DNA of 64,000 bases, from contig NW_024468520.1 in assembly GCF_001632365.1 (NCBI RefSeq), positions 570,814-634,813 on the forward strand, in the 5' to 3' direction. Positions 35,341 through 47,744 of this stretch are shown here, piece after piece. The stretch's first letter is position 1; the number at the start of each line of letters is the position of its first letter. Below the pieces are notes generated by a model. That model was not told the DNA's origin. It did no database searches and was given only the letters and a program-made list of their open reading frames with translations. The position numbers and the translations under genes are program-made. The stretch is from Laetiporus sulphureus 93-53. Lineage: Eukaryota > Basidiomycota > Agaricomycetes > Polyporales > Laetiporaceae.

Positions 35341-36471
35341 GCTGAGGGTGGTTTTTTCATTCAAATTAGCTTCTTAACGATGACCAACATCTCATGTTGA
35401 GCATCAAGACCTCCGAGGCGATGTTCTATCTATGCCAACCGCGGTATCGAGAGGTGCCACTAGATGGGAGAAATATACGCTAGCCATTTCGCCTCTCCTT
35501 GCGTTGTAGGGAATTTTGAGCAGAGGGAATCTTCCGTGTGCTTGCTTGCATTCAACTGCTGTCGGAACAATACGAACCGTGGGCGTGACGGTACAGAGGC
35601 CTAGGTTCAGGAGTTCGATATCATATGATGGATGTAACAACAGGAGGCTAGCTAGAAAAGAAGTGTATGCGCGGAATTTGTTCCTGGAAAGCGTTAGTTA
35701 TGAAGAAAGGCGATGTTTTACGATGACATACCAGTTCGTGATAATTATGACTGAATGTCTCGCGGTGACTGTGGAATGAGCTCCGGCATAATTATGCAAT
35801 TTGAGGCCTGGCGGCACATTTCACGATTGCTTCAGGCTGTGAATATGAGCGGGCGATGACAGTCCATGGGCTGAGACATCCACCACCACTTTAATTTCTT
35901 GCCGGGGTTTCCGCCGGTTTGCGAAAGGGTCTGTTGGGATCATAATATGCGAAGAGTGTGAATAGGAACGGCCGTATAGCCACGAAGCAATGTTGCCGAT
36001 GTAAGACGCAAAGACGATAAATAAACACCGATATTTAGACTTCCAGGAGCGCAGCCAATTGCCTTACGCTTTGACAGTTGAACGAGCTTTCCCCCGTACT
36101 GATGAACGACGAACGTAGCGAGGATTGTCGATGGTGGTAGCGTAGAACCTTGGGTGTACGGCGTCCATGGACAGTGGTCGTTGACATCTGGGCGCGGATT
36201 GCTGCGGCACAAGCATTCTGTCCCAGAGAAGAGGTATCGCCGTCCAGCATGCCATAGCACCTGAGCCGAGGACTATGAGCAGATACACCGGTCAACAGAC
36301 CCGCGAGTCCAAGGTCAACGTATGCTGCCCCAAGAAACGTCGACTGTACAATATTCGCACGATGAGACAGTGCACGTTTGACAAACTCCATCACTCCCTT
36401 GAAGACGGAACTGGCACTGGCCGCCACCGGAAGATTCTGAGAACGGCTAAGCTGTCCTTTAACTATGAACA

Positions 36472-38493
36472 ATGACCCATTCTGAACCCAGTCGGTCATT
36501 CCTTTCCTGCTGTGGCCTCCTGATGTGGTTCGTTAATATGCTCCCAGGCGTCTTGTGTGATGACTATGAATTGGCGATGCAAAGACGGGGACGATCAAGA
36601 AGTATATCCCGCTCCACGATCGTAAGGGATGTGAATCCAAATAACCGGTGGTGCACAATCAGACCTTGCGAGAAGACGTATGACAGCGCAGAGGAGTGTA
36701 CGGAGAAGCCTGTGCGAGAGGATGGTCAGTGCATGCCAACAGTCTGTAAAGGTACGCACTTCTGCAGCGCATTAGATGCCGTACCAAATTGTTCGATCGC
36801 AGATACGAGTAGCAAAGCACCCTTGAGCGAGGTAGCGAGCAAAGCTGGGCGCCGCTATGAATGTCATGTTGTCGTCGATGGAATTGCAGAAGATTATGCA
36901 GACGTGATGACATTCGCATCTGTCAACGAGACGCACCGGGAGCTACGCAACATGCCACATCCGACAATGGATCTGGCGAATGAAGGGTATGAATTCAACG
37001 TAGCTTGCACACATATCGAAATTGATATGCATGCCGTGAAATCACAAGGTCGACCCTCATAAGCTCATCAGAGCTATGCATTGGACCTGGACGAGAGATG
37101 CCGGAGATGGCTGCGGGATGGCAACGGGCACCACAGCAAGATTCAACTACGAGTGTGATATCTTTGGGAACGAGGGGTGGAGACGGAGAACTGCAATCCA
37201 AGATATTTGCCGTTTACGATCGCGCTGAACAAGAACGGGAGGCCTGGCATAAGAAGACTAGTGCAGAAAAGGGATTCAGACCAGGTATTGGACCATCCTG
37301 CAGGTCGGAAATGGCCTTCAACACGACCAAGGCTCCGCTAGATGATATTGACATTTTCTTCTGCCGCACTCATGGCAATCGCCACGACCGCATCCTGGTC
37401 CATAGAGCGAATGAACACAGAGGACTGCGATACCAAAAGTGGCGAGACGAAACAAGAACGTGCTCTTGCAGACTATCTGAAGGCTGTGACTCGGGAGGCA
37501 AGGGTAGGCACCACGCTAGCTACCGGATCGTACATGGCTGAGGTTGACGAACAGATGAGACTTGGAGCGAAGCATCAGTGCATAATCCAGACACTGGAGA
37601 TGAATCGCTCTCACCAGTCAATACTTCCCTCTCCCTATGTCCATCTTCCGCATACCACATCACTGTCTCGTCCCTCGCCATAGGGCCCGTCAGTCGGATT
37701 GATCTTCCTTCCCGACATCATGACAACGCTGCTCAAAACGTTTGTGCCCACCCAGCTCCTCCTGTAGTCCGAACTCTCCAATGTGGCCAGTCACATACTA
37801 CGCACATCAACAGAGAAGGTTGGGAAAAGAGATGCCTTTGAGAGCCTTCTTGCTGCTAAAAAGCGACCAGCAAAGAGCAGACTTTGTACGGGCAGTTTAT
37901 GGGAGAAGGTTGTGCGAGTGCTTGGTGACGTGCTCCAAGGATGCTCTTCCGCATTGCCAAAGCCACTTCGCAACTGTTGGAAGGCACAGAAATGGGCAAT
38001 AATTCCTGTTAACTCAAAGTGCACCGCTTCATCGACAACACAGCTGGGACTTGTCAGCATTGGGGAAGAGCGATGCCATGAAGCCGCAACGGAATGGCGA
38101 GAGAGCCTATACATACCGTCTGAAGACATCTTAATCACTCAACCTCTGCTCGACGTCACATCCTCGACCAATATGCGGCGAGACTTCTCCAGCCATGTGC
38201 ATGTTCTGTTGCGTGCGTCGGGATCCACAAAAAGCGGTATACCTGATCCTCTCTTGGAAAATTCACGGGCAAGTATTGACAAGCTGCCTGCAGATCTGGC
38301 TGGCATGGAATGTTTACGACGTCCGCTGAAGGCAAAGCCAATGGAACTCCGGAGGATGGCCTTCCGAAACATTGCGCGACAGTATGGAGTGGGAATGAGA
38401 AGTCCACAGACTAAGAACCACAATGAAGACATACACCAGCGCAATTGCTCAGAGTTTGTTCCGCGGCAAAGCAACTTGAGGTACGAGCTCTGA
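36472..38493 (+). other. Cluster of unidentified open frames
   Basis: Three rightward open stretches: 36472-37062 (196 codons, with a Cys-rich run CEKTYDSAEECTEKP and CMPTVCKGTHFC), 37098-37683 in two overlapping frames (one reading ALADYLKAVTREARVGTT), and 37783-38493 (236 codons, no domain, ending RQSNLRYEL). They could be exons of one multi-exon gene, but I could not join them with consistent splice sites. No family was recognised. Length and orientation suggest coding, but chance open frames are possible. Confidence 0.35.
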
Positions 38494-39561
38494 AGTCATG
38501 GTGTCTGGCCATCTCGATCGCGCGCGATACTCTGATCTCTGCCACGCTCCGTTTGACACATCCGTTCTGAATCGTCTTGATCGTACTACTCCTACTCGTA
38601 TACCTTTCTGATTCGTGGATAATGGCTGCGTCAAAAGTATATTTCGTCAACCTCTCGAGTCTAATGCGCGATACATTTCCTCCGCGGATCGCATGGATCG
38701 AAGCTGCACCGCTGCTGATGAATTGAATGATTGTCTCCAATCCGGTGTCTGAGGAAGTTGCGATTTTGATATTGTCGTTTTACCACGACAATTTTGCGTG
38801 AACTGCCTCTTGGGTCGCTGGGCTTAGACTTGCGGGTGCCGATCTTCACACTCATGCACTCGTGTGCGCTGAATTCGCCTTACAGGTGCGGATCTTTATC
38901 ATAATGTTGCCTTTCACTTTGGATAATATCCATTTGCAGCTTCTTTCCGTGCATTCATAGCCATAGGATTCGACAATCTTGAAATTACGCTGCGTGATGG
39001 CGGTGACTCACCGACACCTTATCTGAACGACCGAGTAAGACGGCTTACCTTCCTTTATAACTTGGTATCTCCTCTCTGAGGTTGACTTTGATTCACGGTG
39101 CATACTGCAGGCTCTCCTGCTCTTGCCCATACAGCCGCCAAATACAAATATGATGAAAGCGGAGACAACGGTACAGAGATGCAACCCAGAGAACTACTCG
39201 TTTAATACCCAACTGCGATAAACTTGTGACGAAAGCTCTCGACAGAGCGAAGCTAGCCCGAGTGCATAGCTTGTCTCGCCTGCCAATATCATAAGCATGA
39301 TTCACTTTTGTATCTATTATTGCCACGGAAGACCAAGCAGGCTAACTGTAAATATGTGATGCAGCATGCTCGATCTTTGTGGCCAAGAGCCGGGAACGTT
39401 AGCTGGATTAACGACTTCCCACATGAAACTAGTGATCAGCGCGTGCAGAAGGAGACTCTGTCCTATCACGTAGAACTGCCACGACATAGGTAAGCCAGCC
39501 AATCATTGTACACTGCTCATAACAGGATCGCGAGCGCAAGTGCGCGCCCCTACGACTTAAA
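38494..39561. other. About 1.1 kb between unidentified ORFs and SART3 remnant
   Basis: The left end holds the second copy of a short repeat (about 38500-38570). A possible decayed DUF6534-type membrane-protein fragment (DTLISATLRL, then SKVYFVNLSSL near 38640) is too weak to call. The remainder shows nothing recognisable. Confidence 0.4.
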
Positions 39562-42170
39562 ATGGATGAGGTGGTAGCCAAAGGCGTCGGACATCTCACG
39601 AAGGTAAGCCTGTCCATCGATCGACCGCATCACCACATTATGATGCCGTTCGCCAGAGTCATTGGCTTTGGGGAAAAACAGAAAGAATGGGAGCTTGAAG
39701 TCCTTCCGACTGCCCCGCCGGAGGAAAGGTTAGTTACAGCCTCATCTTGAGCGAAGTGAAACTCACAGCTTCTACCCGAATAGGGTGCAGCTCGTCAGTC
39801 GGATTGAGTCCATACTACTAGAATGCTTGCAGCAGCCTCATACTGGTATGTCTGACTCTGGCTGAAATGCTTCATGGTATCCATTATGTATCTTTCAGCC
39901 CAGGATTCAACGTTTCAAGCATATTCTTCAATCACAACCAGTTACAAGCCAACTGGCTAGTTCGAGGCACTGTTTGTCAGCGCCTCGAAGCCCCGGTCAC
40001 AAGCGAAGAAAGCATTCGAGAGATGCGAGCAGTATGAAACGTCTCTTGTAACTCTACTGATTATAGCATGAAACATATTGGATGAACGGTCGATATAATA
40101 GGAACAATCCGGCTTATTGTTGGAAGCATATGCCTATTACATCACCGTTGAGCGGCGCAGACAGAAACCTGATCAGTTCATGTTGAAAACCTTGTACGAA
40201 CGAGCTATCGCAGAGGCAGATAAGCGTCGCTGGGAGGGTGATTCAGTGGCGGAGGACGCTCTTAGATCATTCTGGATCGGTCTCGTTGACTTTCTGGTCA
40301 GTAGGCTCCTTTGCTCGAATGTTCACATGTTTACCCATCTATCAGAAACAACAAGGTGTCGATGATGATCTGCAACTGGCCGCGTTAGAACGAGCTGTAC
40401 GCAGCGTACCAGCGGCCGGAGGAGTATGGGCTCGCTATATGCGCTTCTTATTCAGTATCCATTGGTATGCCACGTGGAATCGCTCTTATGAGATTCCCAT
40501 TTTGCAGGAGTGCATTACAGATCCGTCAGAAGATGATGTAGGGGCTGAAATCCGAGGTAAGTGTCTGATTATTGTGCCATTCTCATACTCATTGCAAGAA
40601 TAGCAGTTGCATATGAAAAGATGAAGACCATTACACCATTCCAGTCAGACGTGGAGCAGCTGGTCCCCATCGTCCTTGCTCGTGCACTTTACGAGAAGCG
40701 GCAATTCGAAGCAGGGGAAACAGGTGAATTGTGCACATGCGATAGCGAGCTGACTCTTACCACTGATCAAGGACAGCAAGGTTTTAATACCTTGAGTGAA
40801 GTCGTCATGGACGGTGTCACGCGAGTGCGGAAAGGTATGCTTACGTTCACGTTACGCACATAAGAGCCATAGTTGACTTTGGCGGCGTCACCGTCTGGGG
40901 ACCTAAGACTTCGGATAGAGAAGTTCTTCTCGTCGGTCGTATGTATTCCACCATGTCCAAGTGTACATATTCTGAAATATTCCTTACCAGTGTCTCAAGC
41001 TGTCCGACCTCGCTGAGCATGCTCTGATACTATGGGAAGATACTGATACTACAAAGAACTACAAGATGATGTATCTTGCCTTGACGTCCTACACGGAGGT
41101 GCTCGTGTACGCTTTCCGTCTGTTTTGTGAAATTGCTGCGCTCATCGACACATGATGCCCGCAGCAAACAAAACGTCTATGAGGATGCAAGGGAGGTTTT
41201 CCATGACATTTGCATGAAAAGCCTCGACTGGCCTGAGGCGAGATATCAAATTTGAGCGATTGTACGGCACAGTCGATGAGATTGATCTTTGTCTCGACAA
41301 AATCCAGCATGCGCAAGCCCAGATCAACGCTCGGCGTGCGAAGATGTGTTTACTTCTATGTGGAAATGTGAGCGTGGACTGATTGATTTGCAATAGGAGA
41401 CAGAGAAAGCGCAACATGCAGCTATGCAGCTTATTGCTGAGCAGCAAGCGAATGCGACATCGGTCTCCGAGATACCACCACCTGCATCAAGTCAGAAAGA
41501 AGGCGAAGTGGTCCCAATGGCTGTCGATTCCACTAAGCCATCTAGCACAGGCGCAAAGCGGAAGGCGGAAGATGAAGTTGCACCTGAGGAGCACAAGAAG
41601 CAAAAGATCGATGAGTTAATCCCAGCCAGTACATGTTAGGTTGTGTCTGACGAGTGCTATAGAGGCCACGTTGAAGCGGTGAGCATATTTGCTGTCAATT
41701 AATGCTGATCGACTCATGGAGGCCATCATTTGTAGAGATCGCGAGAACTGCACAGATTTCGTGGCCGATCTTCCGTCAGACGCACGGGAAGACGAGCGAG
41801 CATCCTTGTTCAAAGATGTACGTAGCTCTAACTGGCACAGAGGCTAATGGCTCACTAGCTGCTTAAGTGCGGCCCTATCCGAGAAATCAAAGTAACACGC
41901 TTGCCGAACGCTCTCGTAGCGACTGTCGAGTTTATGGAGCGGGTACGTTTATTAATTTGTATGGCAGGGAGTTGTATGAACGAGACGCTTCAGCAGGAAA
42001 GTGTGCCAGCGGCATTGACTAGGGACAAGAAGCGCATACACGGAAAAGAGATCGCAGTTCATCTCACGTGGAAATCGACATTGTATGTCACAAACTTCCC
42101 CTCAGAAGGCTGATGATGCATATATTCGCAGTCTCTTTTCTAAGGTAGGCCTGTCGCGTATGCATGAAGT
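39562..42170 (+). pseudogene. SART3/Prp24-type U6 snRNP recycling factor pseudogene
   Basis: SART3/Prp24 proteins have N-terminal HAT repeats and C-terminal RRMs and re-anneal U4/U6 snRNAs. HAT-like blocks: VAKGVGHLTK, QKEWELEVLPTAPPEER, VQLVSRIESILLECLQQPH, STFQAYSSITTSYKPTG, KPDQFMLKTLYERAIAEADK, AALERAVRSVPAAGGVWARY, CLKLSDLAEHALILWEDTDT, YEDAREVFHDICMKSLDWPE, LYGTVDEIDLCLDKIQHAQA. A Lys/Glu linker (GAKRKAEDEVAPEEHKKQK) leads to an RRM: RDRENCTDFVADLPSDARED, CGPIREIKVTRLPNALVATV, then KSTLYVTNFP of a second RRM. Defects: an extra A in an A run near 39675, TAG at 39960-39962, frame changes near 41240 and 42105, and later RRMs unreadable. Introns are retained. Confidence 0.8.
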
Positions 42171-44140
42171 GAAGACAGCGCTGACATAGTCTTGGATCGA
42201 TTGACGAGCGTCTCAAAGTCGCGCAGGAGTGGATCACACAATGGGAGAGGAAAAACGGTTCAGGACGTTCGCGTCCTTGTTCTACGAAGAGGCTGGCAGA
42301 CAGTGTGTCATCCGAGGTCCAATCGACGCGTTTCGGAGATTGAAATCGCTTATGTAACTCCCAAATTGCTTACCCCACTGCGATGGTGGTAAATTGAAAA
42401 GACTAGGCGATTTGGCTGAAGGTGCGGCATGGAACACCAGAAGCACGGCCCTTTCTCTGAAGATTCTGAACCCCGATGTATGGCGGAACACAGATTTTGA
42501 GATGAATTCACGACAAAATTATTCTCATCGCAAGAGGCTGGGGTGTCATGGTTTTCGTCTCGAAGTTTCGCGATCGACGGCTACAAGCGACGGTTGAACG
42601 TATCCGTTCTGTTTGTGACGATAAGTAAGTTCCCCCAGGTCTTCATGCAAAGGCCGAGAACAGAGTTGCCGCTGACGTGACCCACGACGTCCGCGAGGCG
42701 CATGCACTCTAGGCTGTTACTGCCTTATCTGGACATCTGCGTGCAAATTACTCACATGGCGAAAGCCGGTGATCCTTGTACTTTCGAGATCTCACCGCAT
42801 TGTTATCCTCATCGCATTGTTATCAGATATGTTATCAATCCATCGGAAGATTCCTTCTGTACGGATACAAACAACAGAATCCCGATCCGATTTAGCTGGT
42901 CAAGCTTTACATGTCAAATACAGTAGCTCCTAGTTGGCTGGGTGTTTGCATGTTACTATGCTTAGGGTCAACCAACGACTTTGACTCGACACCCAATTTT
43001 ATGCCGCGATAATTTTTGATGGAGCTAAATCGGGTTGCAGAAGACTTGCAGCCTTCATTTCGGGTTATACCTCCGGTCGCAATTGCCAGTCCTCCGTCTC
43101 CGCTCGATCCTGCACCAAGGCAATGGATAGACTCGGGGAAAGTTACAGTCTAGAGGCTCCTTCGGCGGCGTTCACATCTGGGAAGCTATCTGCTGGAGGT
43201 GTCATGCGCGGCAGCGGCACGAGGCATGTGGTATGGTCCCTTCCGAAACCAAAGTCGTGTTTGGGCCTGCATTTGACCAGCAGCATCATAAGGGCGCGGA
43301 GCCGCTGCGAGGCTACTCCAGCGATTTTCACGGAACATCAACCAGCAGTGCGGCGTGCCTCCATCTAGCCGTGCATCGTTGTTGACGCAGCCTCTGACGA
43401 TCGCAGCGTTCACTCAGCACGTTCTTCTAGGTCAGGCAATACTCCGGCAGGGCACGCTGCGTGCTGTGCCCATCTACTCGTGCCCATCAGTACCCATCAC
43501 CCCAGACCTCAGCTTTACTTCATGTACTGTACCCGGTGTACGACTCGGACCCAATCGCTTGTTGCGTCCGTCGCACGTGTAACAGCGTTGGCGTGCCCTA
43601 GTCGCTAGGTGTTCGCATTGGCCGAGTCGGTAAGCTCCGCTATCTGCCATTCTGCATTGACGATATGCATAGCAAACCTCTTGCCTCTGAGTACTTAACG
43701 GTGGAGAAATATACGCGAATCTCGGAGGATTCTCTTCATCCACAGGACGATCACTTTCCTTACGGCTGCTTCTCGGGAACACCTCGTCGCAGTACTCCTA
43801 CCAGAAGTAACGCCAGCACCCCGCGTCGCGGCCATGGGATCTTTAACCTAGGACGGGATGGGCCAACTGTGCTCCCTTCTCTTCATCTACCGTTTCGAGC
43901 CTCACGTTCTCCAGGTCCGTTTTTATTCAACACCACTCATACTGTATGAATGCACGCTCAATATCTAGCATCTACTGTAGTTCCTGACCTCTTGTTTTCC
44001 TCTAACCAATTTCGTCACCGAGAACCCACGCAAGCACGTGCTGACTGTACTGCAGCAGCGTTCAACCAAGCGGGCTGGCCCATAAATTCATGTTAGTAGT
44101 GTACGAGACAGCGTAGACTACTACTCACGCGTCATCCACA
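42171..44140. other. 2 kb without a clear gene
   Basis: The left part may be the degraded RRM2-RRM3 region of the SART3 copy. An open frame at 43665-43949 (+) reads FSGTPRRSTPTRSNASTP and IFNLGRDGPTVLP; this Ser/Pro/Arg-rich style fits an upstream exon of the homeodomain gene at 44.1 kb, but the join is unproven. Confidence 0.35.
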
Positions 44141-45119
44141 GAGGCTGCGCAGCAACAACCGACATCATATGCAACCGATCCTAGATATCCTGCTGCGCAA
44201 CAGCCGTTTGCCGCATATCCTGCCAGGGGTCAGTCGACCATGCTGCAGGATCCACATGACTCCCGCACCTTACCACCACTTAATATGCCACAAAGGCAGG
44301 CTCATGCCGGCGCTATGAACCCTTCAATGATGGCTGGTTCCCACGTCAGACCACCGAACAACGCCTACCCTACCGCCTATAATCTATATACAGAACATCC
44401 ACAGCAGCCTGCTTCTTATTATCCCCCTCCGGACCCGCGCAACCTCCCTCCTCCCATTCCCGCCATGGGAATAGACCCCGCTACTGGCGGCATACCAAGA
44501 CGCGCGTCGATGTCCGTTGATCGTACTGCGCCGTCATGGCTGTCAGTACATGGGACATCGCCATATCCACCCATTTACGGCATGGCATCACCGTCGATGT
44601 ATAACCAAGAATCTTCCGTGTCCGAGCCCACTGTCAAAAAGAAGCAGAAGCGGGCCGATCCGGAGCAGCTGAAGGTTCTGAATGAGACCTACAATCGGAC
44701 TGCATTCCCATCGACTGAGGAGCGGGTCGACCTTGCGAGACGGCTAAATATGTCTGCTAGGAGCGTGCAAATTTGGTAAGTGATTGCGCTTGGTTTGGCA
44801 AAGTCATCGTCGTCTGATATACAACCCTCCCCTGCTCGACGTCGATAGGTTCCAAAATAAGCGGCAGGCCACACGGCAGGCAATGCGGGAGAGCTCACAT
44901 CAAGCCTTCAACACTGCACCTCCCACGACCAGCGACCCATTCCTTGCTGCTGGCAGCGGACCTTATGGTGCTCATGCATCGGGTACAGCCACTGTCCCTT
45001 GCTCGAAGGTTAGGTTCATTGGTCCGAAGAGTCTAGCTCATCTATTGATACCTGTGAAGACGTCAACGAATGATGATCCCACAGGAGATGTGCATCATAT
45101 CTGTATAAAACAGCATTAG
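44141..45119 (+). CDS. Homeodomain transcription factor (5' end unresolved)
   Basis: The first recognised exon (44141-44775) follows a TCATCCACAG acceptor and encodes a Gln/Pro/Tyr-rich region (EAAQQQPTSYATDPRYP), then the homeodomain: KKKQKRADPEQLKVLNETYN, ERVDLARRLNMSARSVQIW. A 73-bp intron (44776-44848, GTAAGT to ATAG) interrupts the codon of the Trp in helix 3, which resumes as FQNKRQATRQAM. Trp, Phe, Asn and Arg of the recognition helix are present, so DNA binding looks possible. It is a typical (non-TALE) homeodomain, unlike HD1/HD2 mating-type proteins. The C-terminus after TTSDPFLAAGSG is short and its last 20 or so codons come from a tandem repeat, so it is probably truncated. The start codon and upstream exons are not identified. 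Confidence 0.7.
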
Positions 45120-45219
45120 TCCATGTTACCCAAAGCCAGAGATGTCAACGAAAGGTGATCCAACAGGAGCCATGCATCATATCTGTATAAAGGCATTAGT
45201 CCATGTTACCCAAAGCCAG
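45058..45219 (+). repeat. 80-bp tandem duplication
   Basis: Two adjacent copies, ending at 45139 and 45219, share GTCAACGAA, GATCC(C/A)ACAGGAG, GCATCATATCTGTATAAA and ATTAGTCCATGTTACCCAAA. The first copy supplies the terminal codons and stop of the homeodomain ORF. Confidence 0.85.
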
Positions 45220-45570
45220 TCGCTGAATGAGAAATTCCTAATTATGGCTCATCAACTGCTGCGCATGGTCCTCATCAAGCTCATCGATTGGGGCAGGTTC
45301 AATTTCGCCACTTCTCCCACTTGATTAGGTCACCGCCAACGCGTATACGCTGCTTCTCGTCCTCTTCATAGTAGTCGACTTCCAGCGATGTCGCAGGGGG
45401 CTGCAGCTTGTGGTTCTCATACCAGATCAGCTTCGTGGGCCTGGATATATAAAGCAGGATCTTTCAGAGGGAAAGTAGTCCCCTCCGCATCTTCGCTAAC
45501 CTTGCCTTGATGAGGGATGTTGTGCGACCTGTATTTACGTTAAGCCTAATGATGGGCTAGCGAAGATAAG
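45220..45570. other. Short stretch before the Copia insertion
   Basis: On the minus strand about 45310-45440 reads YENHKLQPPATSLEVDYYEE and DEKQRIRVGGDLIKWEKW before a stop, which looks like a gene remnant; I do not recognise it. BLM10 exons upstream of the Copia insertion point were expected on the + strand but not found. Confidence 0.4.
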
Positions 45571-45575
45571 GATTT
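45571..45575 (+). repeat. Target-site duplication of the Copia element (left)
   Basis: GATTT here is repeated at 55841-55845 immediately outside the right LTR, a 5-bp duplication as expected of an LTR-retrotransposon integrase. Confidence 0.85.
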
Positions 45576-46024
45576 TGTCGCAATCCGGGATCGGCAGGCC
45601 ACCTCCTGCATCGGGACTGTCGGCTATGCTAAGCCTGTATGGTAAAAGTATTTCCTCTTTCATTACATTCGTCCTGCCTGTCTTGCCCGATGACTGCACC
45701 TGTAGCGTACCATACCATACACGGAAATGCGTAGCTACTAATATATTGCACATCGGACACCGTGGATGCCCCAGAGCTTATACTTGGTGCATCCGCGTAC
45801 GCACTTCTTCCCTCTCATATAGATACATGTACTTACTCTAAGCACAGTGACGCGATCCTTACCATGTCACTGTAGGTATGAATACAGAGCTTATACTTGG
45901 TGCATCCGCTGACGCGATCCTTACCGCGTCACTGTAGCTCTCTGGTCGTGTCCTCTTCCTCAAGCGTACCAGCTGTGCCAACCCTCACAGGTCGTCTACC
46001 ACCTCACCGTGTTATAGATTGATA
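45576..46024 (+). repeat. Copia 5' LTR (449 bp)
   Basis: Starts TGTCGCAATC and ends ATTGATA; same length and gapless alignment with 55392-55840. I count 20 differences: 18 transitions and 2 transversions. It contains internal near-duplicates (GAGCTTATACTTGGTGCATC occurs twice). Confidence 0.9.
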
Positions 46025-46044
46025 GGTTATGAGCCCCGAGCTTA
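46025..46044 (+). promoter_or_regulatory. Copia primer-binding site, initiator-tRNA-Met half-molecule type
   Basis: GGTTATGAGCCCCGAG directly follows the 5' LTR. It is complementary to the anticodon arm region of initiator tRNA-Met (GGGCTCATAACC), as in Drosophila copia, which primes with a cleaved tRNA half rather than the tRNA 3' end. The tRNA match is from memory of the conserved anticodon loop. Confidence 0.7.
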
Positions 46045-46081
46045 ACGCCTGAGGACTCACAAGGTTGCCGCTCACCAGTGT

Positions 46082-46600
46082 ATGAAAATTTTCCGAGACC
46101 TCCGACAGACCGTTACCCTCAGCACCAGTTCACTATGCACCAAGACCCGCCGGCTGCTTTTACAGGAAGGCCACGACGTATCTGATCTAGAGGATCTTCC
46201 CCCTTACAAATCAGACTCCCTGCTTGCTCACCTATCCTGCATTGACCCATCTGCCTACTCTGCAGAAGTCACCCTGGCTCCCGCAACATCTCCCAGTTCC
46301 TCTAACTCTCCAGCCCAACCTTCAGCAGCCCTGCCTTCCCAGACCATGACCCCAGCCATGACGACGTCAGTAGCGAAAGAGTTTGCTGAAGTTCCGAAGC
46401 TTGCTGTTGACGGATCGAACTACTGCATATGGCTAGGCCACGTCCAGCGCGCCGCAGGAGCTTGCGATGCAGATGACTTGTTGACACACGCCGCTGACTC
46501 GTCAAAGGCTGATGAGGTAAAGCTCAATAAGCAGATGCTTAATGCAATCACAGGAAAATTCACGGACTCACTCTTCCAGAAGTACCTCAATGTCACCGAG
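46082..46600 (+). pseudogene. Copia gag, first part
   Basis: Frame from MKIFRDLRQTVTL through a Ser/Pro/Ala stretch to VAKEFAEVPKLAVDGSNYCI and FTDSLFQKYLNVTE, a typical Copia Gag beginning. It is cut at 46600 by the nested LTR element and resumes at 50803 (CCGAG repeated) with VHKVMEGLRTEFGMLTAAMD, then is cut again by the MITE. Confidence 0.8.
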
Positions 46601-47331
46601 TGTCACGGCACTTTACAATCCCTGCCTAAAAGGCAAGGACCTGGCTACAAGGTGTAGCCTGTGTCCAATGACCCATGACCAGTGTTGCATGGTGATATGA
46701 AGCAGGAGCGGACTCAAAGGGTCCCTCAGCCTTATGAAGCTTATAGCATGTGCATAATGGCCTGTTAGGCCTCATATAATAGGTGAATGAAACTGGGGAA
46801 CCCCAGGTTCATCCAAGTCATATATATACATGTAGTCAGGACCCCTGGCACGTGTGCTACTGTGAGACCTCTGGTACCTACATGTGAACATAATGCCAGA
46901 ACCAGTAATGGTTCTGGTCTCGACCATGACGACTATCTACGAATGGCCATTGCCGGTCCAATGAGATAATCATATAACATGGCACCACTTCTGTGAGCGG
47001 CTGTTGTGGCGCCACTATTGAGTGGCCAATGGTGTTGGTCCTATTGGAGGTATCCAATAGGGTTATTGCTATCACCCGTGGTGTGACGTACATAGTCCTT
47101 GGTGGTCTAGGCTCCTTATCTGGTCACGTGACCGGGTGTTCGGATCGGGTCCCCGATTGGTCAGTTGGTAGATGCAGGCCCATCCGAGAGGTATGTGGCT
47201 GCATCTTGTTGTTTGTGCGAGCATTCGCATTGATAGGCCAATATTAAGGGTTGTGCCCATATCCGGGTATAGGATTGCCTTATATAGGACTTATGTGGTC
47301 GAAATGAATATGTCCGGATAAAACCGTGACA
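46601..47331 (-). repeat. LTR of the nested element, left copy (731 bp)
   Basis: Begins TGTCACGGCA and ends AAACCGTGACA, with perfect 6-bp terminal inverted repeats TGTCAC/GTGACA. It matches 50072-50802 over the whole length with one visible difference (G at about 47132 against A in the other copy), so the insertion is recent. It contains a GGTCACGTGACC palindrome around 47121. Confidence 0.9.
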
Positions 47332-47744
47332 TCACCCCCCCCTTAGGCTCGTCGTCCCGAGGAGCCATATCTTTTATTGCATAGATTATGTGTAGGCTTG
47401 GGTGGCGTTGTGATGGATGTAGCAAATATGGGTTAACAGTTTAGTGGACATGTTTAGGTCCTTGGGCGCCCTCGGCTGCCAATGGGTACCTTTATGCTTC
47501 TAATTCTTTATAGGTGATTGATTTATGGTTCGACTCGTTGTCGCCTTATATCTTCTCCCTTTATAGAATTAGGCTTATAGGCAAAACAGTTTAAACGACG
47601 TTGTTTAGGTCATTGTGCTTGCAGTTTAATGACTTGCGCTAGGTCGTTGGACAATAAGTTGATTTATGCAAAAAAGTGGCATTTAAGGCCCTGCCGCGGC
47701 CTGGCCCCTCAGTACTCTCCGGTACTGGAATATCCTGGTCTTCC

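Larger units (their letters stand above)
33677..36471. other. 2.8 kb without a recognised gene, with diverged repeats
   Basis: No convincing gene. It contains two diverged direct copies of a roughly 350-bp sequence and one copy of a second short repeat, listed separately. ORFs at 36035-36499 (-) and 35940-36260 (-) overlap each other and have no domain. Confidence 0.4.

Noticed and set aside
28210..45119. Mating-type A locus (MIP next to homeodomain genes)
   Set aside because: MIP is a truncated insert inside PPIL3, lies about 15 kb from the homeodomain gene, and that homeodomain is of the general type, not an HD1/HD2 pair. Linkage here is not evidence of the mating locus.
45058..45219. CRISPR-like array
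   Set aside because: Only two adjacent units without spacers, in a eukaryotic genome; a simple tandem duplication.
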